From Lachnospiraceae bacterium (lineage in GTDB: Bacteria; Bacillota_A; Clostridia; Lachnospirales; Lachnospiraceae), in the NCBI GenBank assembly GCA_017464645.1, contig JAFTZF010000004.1, positions 1 through 17,544 of the forward strand: 17,544 nt of DNA. The letters are read 5' to 3'. The notes beneath the pieces were generated by a model. That model ran no database searches and was not told where the DNA came from. It saw only the letters and a program-made list of their open reading frames with translations. The position numbers and the translations under genes were made by a program. This document shows, piece by piece, positions 1 through 6,520 of this stretch. Position 1 is the first letter of the stretch; each line of letters opens with the position of its first letter.

Positions 1-224
1 CCCTTATAAGCCGGTCCGAACAGCACATCGAAATCATCGCCGTAGGTGTCATGAATTGCCTTTGCATAATATTCGCCTAATCTCATCAACTGACTTCCTG
101 TCACATAGGCGCCTGCATTCATAAAGAAGGGAGATTTTCTGCCGCTCTTTAATGTGAATTCACCAAACTTTAACACTTGGCTGTCTACCATCAACTCTAT
201 AAATTCCTGCTTGTACTGTTCCAT
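1..224 (-). CDS. pyrE: Orotate phosphoribosyltransferase PyrE, N-terminal part (runs off window)
   Basis: PyrE joins orotate to PRPP to give orotidine 5'-monophosphate, the fifth step of de novo UMP synthesis, in the cytoplasm. Only the first 74 residues are present, because the gene runs off the low-coordinate end. They read [20 protein letters not shown] and continue with [14 protein letters not shown], the typical N-terminal substrate region of bacterial PyrE, then end in the LFGPAYKG motif at the edge. The ATG at 224-222 has an AGGAGG ribosome binding site at 236-241. The gene is separated from pyrF-pyrK-pyrD by about 3.5 kb of unrelated genes and has its own promoter candidate at 305-333. 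PRPP-binding residues lie outside the window. Identification is confident. Confidence 0.93.
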   Translation of the reverse strand, partial: MEQYKQEFIELMVDSQVLKFGEFTLKSGRKSPFFMNAGAYVTGSQLMRLGEYYAKAIHDTYGDDFDVLFGPAYK

Positions 225-304
225 TTTATCTAAAACCTCCTTTTTTTCAATTTCCTTGGCTAAATGTCCTTATACAATAAAAGAACCCATTAAATATCTA
301 TTTC

Positions 305-333
305 ATACTACCATAAAACCCCAGCCTTTTCAA
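305..333 (-). promoter_or_regulatory. Sigma-A-type promoter candidate for pyrE
   Basis: Read on the minus strand, TTGAAA (328-333) is followed by a 17-base spacer and TAGTAT (305-310). The -10 is preceded by TG one base upstream, an extended -10. The predicted transcript starts near 298, leaving a leader of about 74 nt before pyrE. No PyrR-type anti-terminator fold was recognised in that short leader. Confidence 0.55.
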
Positions 334-431
334 TGAGCTGTTTTGGAAAAGATATTTTTGCGTCCTTTTTTCGTTCCGCTTTTTACAATTCTTCAATATA
401 GCGCATTCCTTTGCTTCCCCCGCTCTTTGGG

Positions 432-664
432 CTAGCACTCCTCCCGGCTCACCTGGATATTGGTTACATTAAAGGAATTCTCCTTTGCATACTGGAGAAA
501 TTCACTGAAGGCATTTTTCCCATCATTATATTCTATGTACAGTTCCAGATATTTGGATTTCTTATGCATCCAGTTGTCAAACTTCTGCAGGCCGCCGTCC
601 ACAGGCTGGCTGCCGTAGTAAGTCCTTTGATCTGGTTCTTGCCGGTCAGCACAATGGTTATCAT
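432..664 (-). pseudogene. Decayed MgtC/SapB-family gene (internal deletion plus frameshift)
   Basis: Two fragments of an MgtC-like membrane protein survive in different frames. From about 664 to 587 one frame reads MITIVLTGKNQIKG followed by LTTAASLWTAAC; GLTTAASLW is the signature of the MgtC/SapB membrane domain. From about 590 to the TAG at 434-432 the next frame reads LQKFDNWMHKKSKYLELYIE and continues to NVTNIQVSREEC, which looks like the cytoplasmic C-terminal domain of the same family. The N-terminal transmembrane segments and the helices between the fragments are missing, so about 78 of the usual 220 or more residues remain. Intact relatives are linked to magnesium stress and acid survival. 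The assignment rests on motif recognition; the decay is directly visible as a frame change at 587-590. Confidence 0.7.
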
Positions 665-730
665 GTTCAATTCTCTTAAATATTCGATCAACTTTATCAG
701 CCTTTCCTATTTGTCACATCCCAAATATTT

Positions 731-1525
731 TCAGCCGGTCTTCAGTTGGTTCAGCACTTGGCAAATATCTTTATAAATAAACTCCGGCTTTACGTCACTG
801 GTTTCCACATCCTCCAGCGTACTCTCTCCTGAAAGCACCAGAATGGAACTGATTCCTGCATTGACTCCGCAGGCAATATCCGTATAAAGGCGGTCGCCTA
901 TTACCACCGTCTCCTCCGGCTTAAATCCGGTCTTCTCCATAGCCAGAAGCGCCATGGCAGGCTCCGGCTTCCCGATAAACTGCGGTGTTCTCCTGGTGGC
1001 ATTGTAAAGCATCTGAGCCACAGAGCCGCAGTCCGGCACATACCCATACCAGGTAGGACATACCCAGTCCGGATTGGTAGCAATATAATCCACCCCTTTA
1101 TTTAACAGGACGCAGGCATTCTCCAGCTTCTGAAAGGTAAGCTCCGTATCAAAGCCCATGCACAGGCAATCCACATCCTCTTCCATCTGATCCGTCACAG
1201 GAAGTCCTGCCTGCTTCAGCTGCTCCTGAAAAGATGTGGTTCCGCTGGCATAAATCTTGCGGTACTGCTTCTTTTGCAAATGCAGTACCGTGGCATTGGT
1301 AGAAGTCAAAAAGTCCTCCTCATTAGATTCTATTCCAAGGGAAGCCAGTTTTTGTATATATTTGTCTACACTTTTGGAAGAATTGTTGGTCATAAAGATA
1401 TATCGTCCGCCAATGCTCTTTACATATTCCAGAAATTCCAGTGTCCCGTCAAACAACCGGTCATCCAGGTAAATGGTGCCGTCCATATCCAGCAAAAACA
1501 ATTTTTTATCTTTCAGTGTACTCAC
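731..1525 (-). CDS. HAD-IIA family hydrolase (NagD / p-nitrophenylphosphatase-like)
   Basis: A predicted cytoplasmic Mg-dependent phosphatase of 264 residues, the normal size for HAD subfamily IIA. All four HAD motifs are visible: DMDGT at 13-17 (nucleophile D13, acid D15), TNNSS at 46-50, K186 in GKPEPA, and GDRLYTD at 210-216 with D211 and D216 for Mg binding. The roughly 100-residue segment between motifs II and III is the C2-type cap that sets substrate choice. Family members act on sugar phosphates, nucleotides or phosphoglycolate; the sequence does not say which. The start is GTG at 1525-1523, supported by GGGAGG at 1534-1539. It has its own promoter at 1600-1628 and appears to be transcribed alone or with the mgtC remnant. 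There is no sign of damage. Confidence 0.88.
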   Translation of the reverse strand: MSTLKDKKLFLLDMDGTIYLDDRLFDGTLEFLEYVKSIGGRYIFMTNNSSKSVDKYIQKLASLGIESNEEDFLTSTNATVLHLQKKQYRKIYASGTTSFQEQLKQAGLPVTDQMEEDVDCLCMGFDTELTFQKLENACVLLNKGVDYIATNPDWVCPTWYGYVPDCGSVAQMLYNATRRTPQFIGKPEPAMALLAMEKTGFKPEETVVIGDRLYTDIACGVNAGISSILVLSGESTLEDVETSDVKPEFIYKDICQVLNQLKTG

Positions 1526-1599
1526 GCTTCAGCCCTCCCAGCACTCCTTCTTACTTGTGGAAATGGCAGTTGCATCCATGACTGCCAAATACACCTTCT

Positions 1600-1628
1600 A
1601 TCATAATATCTCCCATCAAAATTGGCAA
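1600..1628 (-). promoter_or_regulatory. Sigma-A-type promoter for the HAD hydrolase gene
   Basis: On the minus strand TTGCCA (1623-1628) and TATGAT (1600-1605) are separated by exactly 17 bases, and each matches consensus at five of six positions. The start point would be near 1593, giving a leader of about 68 nt to the GTG start. The promoter lies just past the truncation point of the group II intron fragment. Confidence 0.6.
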
Positions 1629-1652
1629 ATAAACTTTTGTGATATTTGATAA

Positions 1653-1779
1653 ATTCCACCTCACAATGGATACCCTTGCCTTCGGCTATATCCTTCCCAC
1701 TACAACCGGGCGGATTCGGGACTTGACCTGTTAGAGCGTGCCCATGGCGCGCAAACAAAACGTGCGCCGCCAGGCGCAC
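1653..1779 (-). mobile_element. 5' fragment of a group II intron (domain I), truncated
   Basis: Read on the minus strand this stretch carries the order of motifs found at the 5' end of bacterial group II introns of the terminator-targeting class C type. These are GTGCGCC, then GCCATGGGCACGCTCTA, AGTCCCGAA, GGAAGGATATAGCC, GAAGGCAAGGGTATCC and GAGGTGGAAT. In intact introns the last block is followed by CTGAAGGAAGC; here it breaks off into unrelated AT-rich DNA at about 1652. No ribozyme core, reverse transcriptase ORF or 3' end remains. The 5' boundary is uncertain: either GTGCGCC at 1779 or a point near 1757 after the small T-rich hairpin. The call rests on recall of intron domain I sequence, not on a search. 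Confidence 0.72.
1753..1779 (-). terminator. Small GC hairpin with T-rich tail (possible second terminator or intron 5' stem)
   Basis: GTGCGCC and GGCGCAC form a perfect 7-bp stem (1773-1779 with 1762-1768) with a 4-base loop. On the minus strand it is followed by GTTTTGTTT. It could be a backup terminator behind the main hairpin, or part of the intron 5' region, because GTGCG is also how group II introns begin. The sequence does not decide between these. Confidence 0.4.
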
Positions 1780-1780
1780 A

Positions 1781-1830
1781 TCAAAAAAGCCGGGGCCGGA
1801 ATCCTGTAATCGGATTCCGGCCCCGGCTCT
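1781..1830 (-). terminator. Strong Rho-independent terminator of the lipoprotein gene
   Basis: A perfect 16-bp stem, GCCGGGGCCGGAATCC (1789-1804) with its complement at 1812-1827, encloses a 7-base loop. On the minus strand the stem is followed by TTTTTT (1788-1783). On the plus strand it is also followed by a T run, so it could work in both directions. It ends transcription of the solute-binding protein gene, whose stop is 120 bases upstream. Confidence 0.92.
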
Positions 1831-1880
1831 TTTTTGTCTTTTATAAGCTTCTCTTACTTCACGCAATTCAACTCATATCT

Positions 1881-1908
1881 AAATAATAAGCAGTCCCATT
1901 TACTCACG
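1881..1908 (-). repeat. 3'UTR arm of an inverted repeat flanking the lipoprotein gene
   Basis: On the minus strand the 3' untranslated region contains GTGAGTAAATGGGACTGCTT followed by ATTATTTAG. It is an inverted copy of the leader sequence at 3607-3634, identical over GTGAGT and GGGACTGCTT apart from a 4-base AAAT insertion, with partial similarity continuing into the AT-rich flank. The two copies enclose the whole coding region. Confidence 0.6.
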
Positions 1909-1953
1909 ATGATATGTATTTACTTCTGTCTCAAATATAGTGTCATTTTCTCA

Positions 1954-3567
1954 TTATTTGGTTCTGTCATGAATCATCTGCCATGCGCTGGTCAGTTCAT
2001 CAACACCCATTTTTTCCATATCAGAAAGGTATTTATCCCAGTTCTTCTCAATATCCAGATCGCCCTTGATAAATTTATCCCTGTACTCTACATGAGTGCT
2101 CTTTACATCACTGTTCACGTCATCAATGATCTCTGTTTCTTCATCAGAGAAACGGTTCAGATGTTTCACACTGGGAGACTTCCAGGTACTCTCCGTACGC
2201 ATTACTTCGTACTCTTCCAGATACCAGGGATACTGCTCCAGACCGCCGATGATCATATCCTGCGTCTGGAAATGGCACAGCGCAATCTGTCCGCATCCCT
2301 TTGCATCGATATCTCTGGGAGAACCGTCCTCCGGATAGATGATTTCTATATTGCCCTGTGCATCATACTGCCAGTCTACGCCCTCAAAGCCGTAAATACG
2401 GGTGTTCAGTACATCCGGATCTGCATATAATACATCCAGCCATCTGCATGCCAGCTCTACTTCTTTACAATCTTTGGTAATTGCCGTGGGGCATCCAACC
2501 GCTCTTTCACGACGCACAAAGTATCCGTCGTTGTTATTATATTTAGAAGACAATGCACCGCCTAAGGAGAATACTTCTGCAAGGGGATCTTCCTGGCCTT
2601 TGCTTGTCATTTCACCAAAGGACATGGCAAAGCTGGAGTAGTAGCAGAAAATACCCACACGGTCAGCTGCACACTTCTCGCTCAACAGATTTGCTGTCAT
2701 AGTAAGAAGCTCCTGATCCAAAATCTTATCTTTGTACAGCTTTGATGCATATGTCAAATACTCTTTCATGTTATCGCTTACCAATTCACAGGATACCACG
2801 CCCTGGTCATCGGAAACAAAGGCATCCCATCCCTCGTACTGCTCCAGACCAAACGCCGTTCCAAGGCAAGAAGTCAAAGCATCCACAGTAGCCGCACTGA
2901 AGATCACTTCATCGTCCTTACCGTTTCCGTTCAAATCACCTGCTTCTTTCAGTTTGTAAACAAGATCGGTAAATTCATCCAGGGTGGTGGGCACTTCTGC
3001 CCCTACCTGATCCAGCCAGTCCTTATTATACATCAGAGTCATATGGCCTTCCACGGGCTCTGCCATACCGATCAATGCATAAATAGAACCATCGCTTCCT
3101 ACAACATGAGATTTAAAATCCAGTCCCTGGGCATCCCAGTATGCATTGGTGTTGGTAAAATGGGTCTCCCAATAAGGTGCCAGATCCACCAATACACCAT
3201 TTTCGCCTGCTTCTTCTGCGATCTTCAGATTCTTCACCATCATCAGATCCGGCAGGTCTACGCCGGCTGACAATCTGGTCCGGATGATCTCCTCGTAATC
3301 GGAGCCTGCACCGATCTCCCACTCAATGTGGACATTGGTACGTTCTTCCAGATACTGCCAGAAGGGCAGGTCATTGGAAGGTTCAGGATCAGAAGACAGG
3401 CCATTTACAAGCACCCTAAACGTCTTCTTCTCTGGGGTCAGCCATGTTGAATCTGTATCTGCTTCCTGTCCGCCTTCTTCCTGATTTACTACCTCATCCT
3501 TGTTGCAGGCAGTCAGACAGAACAACATACAAACTACAAGTAACAGTGCTAAAAAATGTTTTTTCAT
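1954..3567 (-). CDS. Extracellular solute-binding lipoprotein (carbohydrate ABC transporter type, LplA/YtcQ-like)
   Basis: A 537-residue secreted lipoprotein expected to sit on the outer face of the membrane and bind a sugar or oligosaccharide for an ABC importer. The N-terminus MKKHFLALLLVVCMLFCLTA followed by Cys21 is a lipoprotein signal peptide with an LTAC lipobox. The mature part opens with an acidic linker, then TFRVLVNGL, an ERTNVHIEWE segment and DLPDLMMV, as in the long family 1-like binding proteins of Clostridia and Bacilli. A DLNGNGKDDE stretch (from about residue 211) resembles a calcium-binding loop seen in these proteins. The ATG at 3567-3565 has GAGGG upstream. No permease or ATPase gene adjoins it, so the partner importer must be elsewhere. 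It has its own consensus promoter and strong terminator, making it a monocistronic unit set between pyrD and pyrE. The ligand is unknown. Confidence 0.88.
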   Translation of the reverse strand: MKKHFLALLLVVCMLFCLTACNKDEVVNQEEGGQEADTDSTWLTPEKKTFRVLVNGLSSDPEPSNDLPFWQYLEERTNVHIEWEIGAGSDYEEIIRTRLSAGVDLPDLMMVKNLKIAEEAGENGVLVDLAPYWETHFTNTNAYWDAQGLDFKSHVVGSDGSIYALIGMAEPVEGHMTLMYNKDWLDQVGAEVPTTLDEFTDLVYKLKEAGDLNGNGKDDEVIFSAATVDALTSCLGTAFGLEQYEGWDAFVSDDQGVVSCELVSDNMKEYLTYASKLYKDKILDQELLTMTANLLSEKCAADRVGIFCYYSSFAMSFGEMTSKGQEDPLAEVFSLGGALSSKYNNNDGYFVRRERAVGCPTAITKDCKEVELACRWLDVLYADPDVLNTRIYGFEGVDWQYDAQGNIEIIYPEDGSPRDIDAKGCGQIALCHFQTQDMIIGGLEQYPWYLEEYEVMRTESTWKSPSVKHLNRFSDEETEIIDDVNSDVKSTHVEYRDKFIKGDLDIEKNWDKYLSDMEKMGVDELTSAWQMIHDRTK

Positions 3568-3606
3568 ACTTCCTTTCCCTCACTTTCTATTATTTAAGCT
3601 TTTGCC

Positions 3607-3634
3607 TGGTGAGTGGGACTGCTTCACTATTAGC
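3607..3634 (-). repeat. 5'UTR arm of an inverted repeat flanking the lipoprotein gene
   Basis: In the leader of the lipoprotein mRNA, AAGCAGTCCC directly followed by ACTCAC is the inverted counterpart of the 3'UTR sequence at 1881-1908. In the transcript the two could pair across the coding region with one 4-base bulge. Nearby, GCAAAT and ATTTGC also form a small leader hairpin with an 18-base loop. Confidence 0.55.
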
Positions 3635-3693
3635 AAATGCTCATCATACTGTTTTAATTTGCAACAGATATAGCACTACAATCACTAATAATA

Positions 3694-3722
3694 ATTATAC
3701 CCACCCCCGTAAAATTTGTCAA
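3694..3722 (-). promoter_or_regulatory. Perfect-consensus sigma-A promoter of the lipoprotein gene
   Basis: On the minus strand TTGACA (3717-3722) and TATAAT (3694-3699) are separated by 17 bases, matching the housekeeping promoter consensus at all twelve positions. The predicted start near 3687 leaves a leader of about 120 nt before the ATG at 3567. A promoter this strong suggests either very high expression or control by a repressor or RNA structure. Confidence 0.85.
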
Positions 3723-3750
3723 ATATTTCTTAAAAAATGCAAAAAGAGGT

Positions 3751-3780
3751 TCAAAAACTGTGCAATTTATCTCACTGCAC
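3751..3780 (-). terminator. Weak terminator-like hairpin at the end of pyrD
   Basis: GTGCA and TGCAC (3776-3780 with 3760-3764) form a 5-bp stem with an 11-base loop that contains the pyrD stop codon. The stem is followed on the minus strand by AGTTTTTG. The stem is short, so termination here would be partial at best. Confidence 0.3.
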
Positions 3781-4669
3781 CGATCAGATCTCTGATATCC
3801 TCCACCTGATACTTCTTCATGTACGCCTCAATGCCCTCAGCCACTTCCCTGGCTGCGCAGGGATTGCGGAAATTGGCAGTGCCTACGGATACTGCGGTGG
3901 CGCCTGCCAGGATGAACTCCATGGCATCCTCTGCATTACAGATACCGCCCATGCCGATAATGGGCAGGGACACTGCCTGAGCCACCTGATATACCATGCG
4001 CACGGCTACGGGCTTTACAGCCGGGCCGGACATGCCGCCGGTCCTGTTGGCGATGGCAAAGGTCCGCTTGTGGATGTCGATCTTCATACCGGTCAGGGTA
4101 TTGATGAGGGACAGCACATCTGCGCCGCCAGCCTCTGCCGCACGGGCCATCTCTGTGATGTCCGTTACATTGGGGCTCAGCTTCATGATGATAGGCTGTT
4201 TTGCGTATTTCTTTACTTCCCGGGTAATGGCTTCCAGAGCCCTGGGATCCTGGCCGAAGGCAATGCCGCCCTCTTTTACATTGGGGCAGGACACGTTGAT
4301 CTCCAGCATGTCTACCGGCTCATTTGCCAGCCGCTCCACTACTTGGCAGTAGTCCTCGGTGGTCTTACCGCAGACATTTACGATGATCCTGGTGTCGTAC
4401 TGGCGAAGGAAGGGAATGTCTCTTTTTACAAATACATCGATGCCCGGATTCTGCAGGCCGATGGCATTTAACATTCCCCCTCTGGTCTCTGCGATACGGG
4501 GTGTGGGATTGCCCGGCCAGGGCACATTGGCCACGCCTTTGGTCACCACTGCGCCCAGGGCGCTCAAATCAAAGAACTCGCTGAACTCTGCTCCGGAGCC
4601 GAAGGTGCCGGAAGCTGTCATTACCGGATTTTTCAGTTCTACACCGGCTAAATTCACTTTTGTATTCAT
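3767..4669 (-). CDS. pyrD: Dihydroorotate dehydrogenase B, catalytic subunit PyrD
   Basis: PyrD oxidises dihydroorotate to orotate using FMN and passes the electrons through PyrK to NAD+, in the cytoplasm; two PyrD and two PyrK make the enzyme. The 300-residue length is usual for class 1B. Visible hallmarks are NPVMTASGTFG near residues 14-24, the substrate loop NAIGLQNPG at 68-76, INVSCPN with the class 1 catalytic base Cys128, Lys163 in MKLSPN, and the FMN phosphate site GMGGI (239-243) with SVGTANF (261-267). Its ATG overlaps the pyrK stop as ATGA, so the two subunits are probably translationally coupled. It is the last gene of the pyrF-pyrK-pyrD run. The next pyr gene, pyrE, is displaced about 3.5 kb downstream. 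Confidence 0.97.
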   Translation of the reverse strand: MNTKVNLAGVELKNPVMTASGTFGSGAEFSEFFDLSALGAVVTKGVANVPWPGNPTPRIAETRGGMLNAIGLQNPGIDVFVKRDIPFLRQYDTRIIVNVCGKTTEDYCQVVERLANEPVDMLEINVSCPNVKEGGIAFGQDPRALEAITREVKKYAKQPIIMKLSPNVTDITEMARAAEAGGADVLSLINTLTGMKIDIHKRTFAIANRTGGMSGPAVKPVAVRMVYQVAQAVSLPIIGMGGICNAEDAMEFILAGATAVSVGTANFRNPCAAREVAEGIEAYMKKYQVEDIRDLIGAVR

Positions 4670-5511
4670 TCTGCCCGGCCCTCCTTTTTGTCCTCCTGAC
4701 CGCAGCCGCAGCTCTTTGCTGCAGGCGCTGCAGCGCTCCAGGGTGTCAGGTCGATCTCATTTGCCTCAAAGACGGGGCCTTCCTGGCAGATTCTCTTGTT
4801 CTTTACATAAGTATGATGGTCCACATCCATGGACTTGCACACACAGGCCAGGCACGCACCGATGCCGCAGGCCATGCGCTCCTCCAGGGACAGATAGCAC
4901 TCCATGCCCTGCTCCCTGGCATAGGCCTGCAGTGCACGCAGCATGGGGGTGGGACCGCAGGCATAGATCACATCTGCCGTAAGACCGTTTTCACGGATAG
5001 CGTCCAGTACATTTCCCTTGGTGCCGGCGGTGCCGTCCTCGGTAGCGTAGTATACGGTTCCCTGAGCCTCCAGCTCCTCCTTTAAGAACAGGTCGTTGGT
5101 ACGATAGCCCACCACGATCTGTTTCTCGCAATCTAATTCCTTGGCCAGCTGTACCATGGGCGGGATGCCGATGCCGCCGCCGATCAAAAATGCCTTTTTG
5201 GTAAGCAGGGGGAATCCATTCCCCAGAGGTCCTACCACATCCAGGCTCTCACCCGGCTGCAGCCTGGAAAACTCGTCTGTTCCCTTGCCGGCTACACGGT
5301 AAACCAGGCGCAGGGCATTTCTCTCTTTATCAATCTCGCAGATACTGATGGGACGGGGCAGCATACGGCTCTCGTCCTGGCTGTACAGGGACAGGAACTG
5401 TCCTGCCTTTGCCTCTCCTGCAATTTTGTCGGTCTGAAGCCACAGACTGAAGATGCCGTCAGAAATCTGCACCTGCTCCAGCACCACTGCACGTTCTTTA
5501 TACTTGCTCAT
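4666..5511 (-). CDS. pyrK: Dihydroorotate dehydrogenase B, electron-transfer subunit PyrK
   Basis: PyrK carries FAD and a [2Fe-2S] cluster and moves electrons from PyrD to NAD+. The 281-residue protein has an N-terminal flavin domain with the RPIS FAD motif at 53-56, the NAD-binding GGGIGIPP at 111-118, and ACGPTPM at 184-190. The iron-sulfur segment is ERMACGIGACLACVCK with Cys215, Cys220 and Cys223, and the fourth ligand is likely Cys242 in ICQEGPVF. Beyond VFEANEID the protein carries an extra tail of roughly 27 residues that is Ala-rich, then has SCGCG, then a charged end; typical family members stop near that point. The ATG at 5511 has an AGGAG site 7-8 bases upstream. It lies 25 bases after pyrF and overlaps pyrD by four bases. 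Confidence 0.96.
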   Translation of the reverse strand: MSKYKERAVVLEQVQISDGIFSLWLQTDKIAGEAKAGQFLSLYSQDESRMLPRPISICEIDKERNALRLVYRVAGKGTDEFSRLQPGESLDVVGPLGNGFPLLTKKAFLIGGGIGIPPMVQLAKELDCEKQIVVGYRTNDLFLKEELEAQGTVYYATEDGTAGTKGNVLDAIRENGLTADVIYACGPTPMLRALQAYAREQGMECYLSLEERMACGIGACLACVCKSMDVDHHTYVKNKRICQEGPVFEANEIDLTPWSAAAPAAKSCGCGQEDKKEGRAE

Positions 5512-5536
5512 GAAGGTTCTCCTTTTGTACTTGCTC

Positions 5537-6457
5537 TTAAGCCAGTGCGCCGCGGATATCTGCGATCATAGCCTCTACAGCTGCTCTGGACGCGTCGCCG
5601 AAGTTCTCTGCTCCGAACTTTGCATACTGCTCCTGCTTGTAAGCGGCAATAATGCCTCTGGAAGAGTTTACAATGGCTCCCAAGCCGTCTTTATCAAAAA
5701 AGTGTACCAAATCCTTGCCCTGGCCCCCCTGAGCGCCGTAGCCGGGCACCAGAATGAAAGACTTGGGCATTACCTTGCGCAGCACCTTGCCCATCTCCGG
5801 ATAGGTAGCTCCCACTACCGCTCCGATGTAGCTGTAATTGCTGCCCATATGCTCCTCTCCCCACTGAGCCACCTTTTCACCAACCAGCTCGTACAGAGGC
5901 TTGCCGTCAATCAGACGATCCTGGAACTCGCCGCTGGAGGGGTTGGAGGTCTTTACCAGAATGAACAGACCTTTTTTCTCCTGCTTGCACACATCGATAA
6001 AGGGCTTCACACCATCGCTGCCCAGGTAGGGATTGACTGTAGCGAAATCCTCGTTGAAGGTGGAATAGGACTTGCTGCCGATCTGCACCTTGCCAAGATG
6101 TCCCACTGCATAAGCTGCAGAGGTGGAGCCGATGTCACCGCGCTTGATGTCACCGATGACCACCAGGCCCTTTTCATGGCAGTAGTCCACGGTCTTCTGA
6201 TATGCCTTCAGACCTTCGATACCAAACTGCTCATACATAGCGATCTGGGGCTTTACAGCCGGGATCAGGTCATAGGTCTTGTCTACGATCTCTTTATTGA
6301 ACTGCCAGATGGCTTCTGCGGCACCTGCCGGTGTCTCACCCAATTCTGCAAAAGCCTTTTTCTGTACATGCTCCGGTACATAGGAAAGCATGGGATCCAG
6401 TCCTACTACAATAGGTGCGCCTGTTTTTTGGATCTTCTCAATCAGTTTGTCAATCAT
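5537..6457 (-). CDS. pyrF: Orotidine 5'-phosphate decarboxylase PyrF (type 2)
   Basis: PyrF decarboxylates OMP to UMP, the last step of the pathway. At 306 residues it is the longer type 2 form common in Clostridia and actinobacteria rather than the short E. coli form. It shows VGLDP near residue 19, the catalytic DIKRGD block at about 103-108 (Lys105, with Asp103 and Asp108), and the phosphate loop LVPGYGAQGGQG near the C-terminus. The ATG at 6457-6455 (MIDKL) was chosen because GGGAGG lies nine bases upstream at 6467-6472. An in-frame TTG at 6481 would extend it by eight residues but would put that binding site inside the gene. It follows hflX after a 63-base gap and precedes pyrK by 25 bases. 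Confidence 0.96.
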   Translation of the reverse strand: MIDKLIEKIQKTGAPIVVGLDPMLSYVPEHVQKKAFAELGETPAGAAEAIWQFNKEIVDKTYDLIPAVKPQIAMYEQFGIEGLKAYQKTVDYCHEKGLVVIGDIKRGDIGSTSAAYAVGHLGKVQIGSKSYSTFNEDFATVNPYLGSDGVKPFIDVCKQEKKGLFILVKTSNPSSGEFQDRLIDGKPLYELVGEKVAQWGEEHMGSNYSYIGAVVGATYPEMGKVLRKVMPKSFILVPGYGAQGGQGKDLVHFFDKDGLGAIVNSSRGIIAAYKQEQYAKFGAENFGDASRAAVEAMIADIRGALA

Positions 6458-6520
6458 CCTTGGTTTCCTCCCTGTTTTCAAGACGGCTCTCTGCCGCCAT
6501 TTTAGTCTCTCTTGTAACTG

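Noticed and set aside
225..300. PyrR-type attenuator before pyrE
   Set aside because: The leader after the promoter is only about 74 nt and shows no terminator stem or PyrR-loop consensus.
411..776. Plus-strand open frame of 121 codons upstream of pyrE
   Set aside because: It is the complement of the mgtC remnant and the end of the HAD gene; the MgtC signature is on the minus strand.
1522..1866. Minus-strand open frame of 114 codons between the lipoprotein and HAD genes
   Set aside because: It runs through the terminator stem, the intron fragment and the HAD promoter, and its protein resembles nothing known.
6458..6481. TTG at 6481 as the pyrF start
   Set aside because: The GGGAGG ribosome site lies inside this extension and is well placed for the ATG at 6457.
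5453..6505. Plus-strand open frame opposite pyrF
   Set aside because: Complement of the PyrF coding sequence with no family resemblance.
6482..6520. Hairpin between hflX and pyrF as a terminator
   Set aside because: GGCGGC/GCCGTC gives only a short imperfect stem and no T run follows, so read-through into pyrF is expected.
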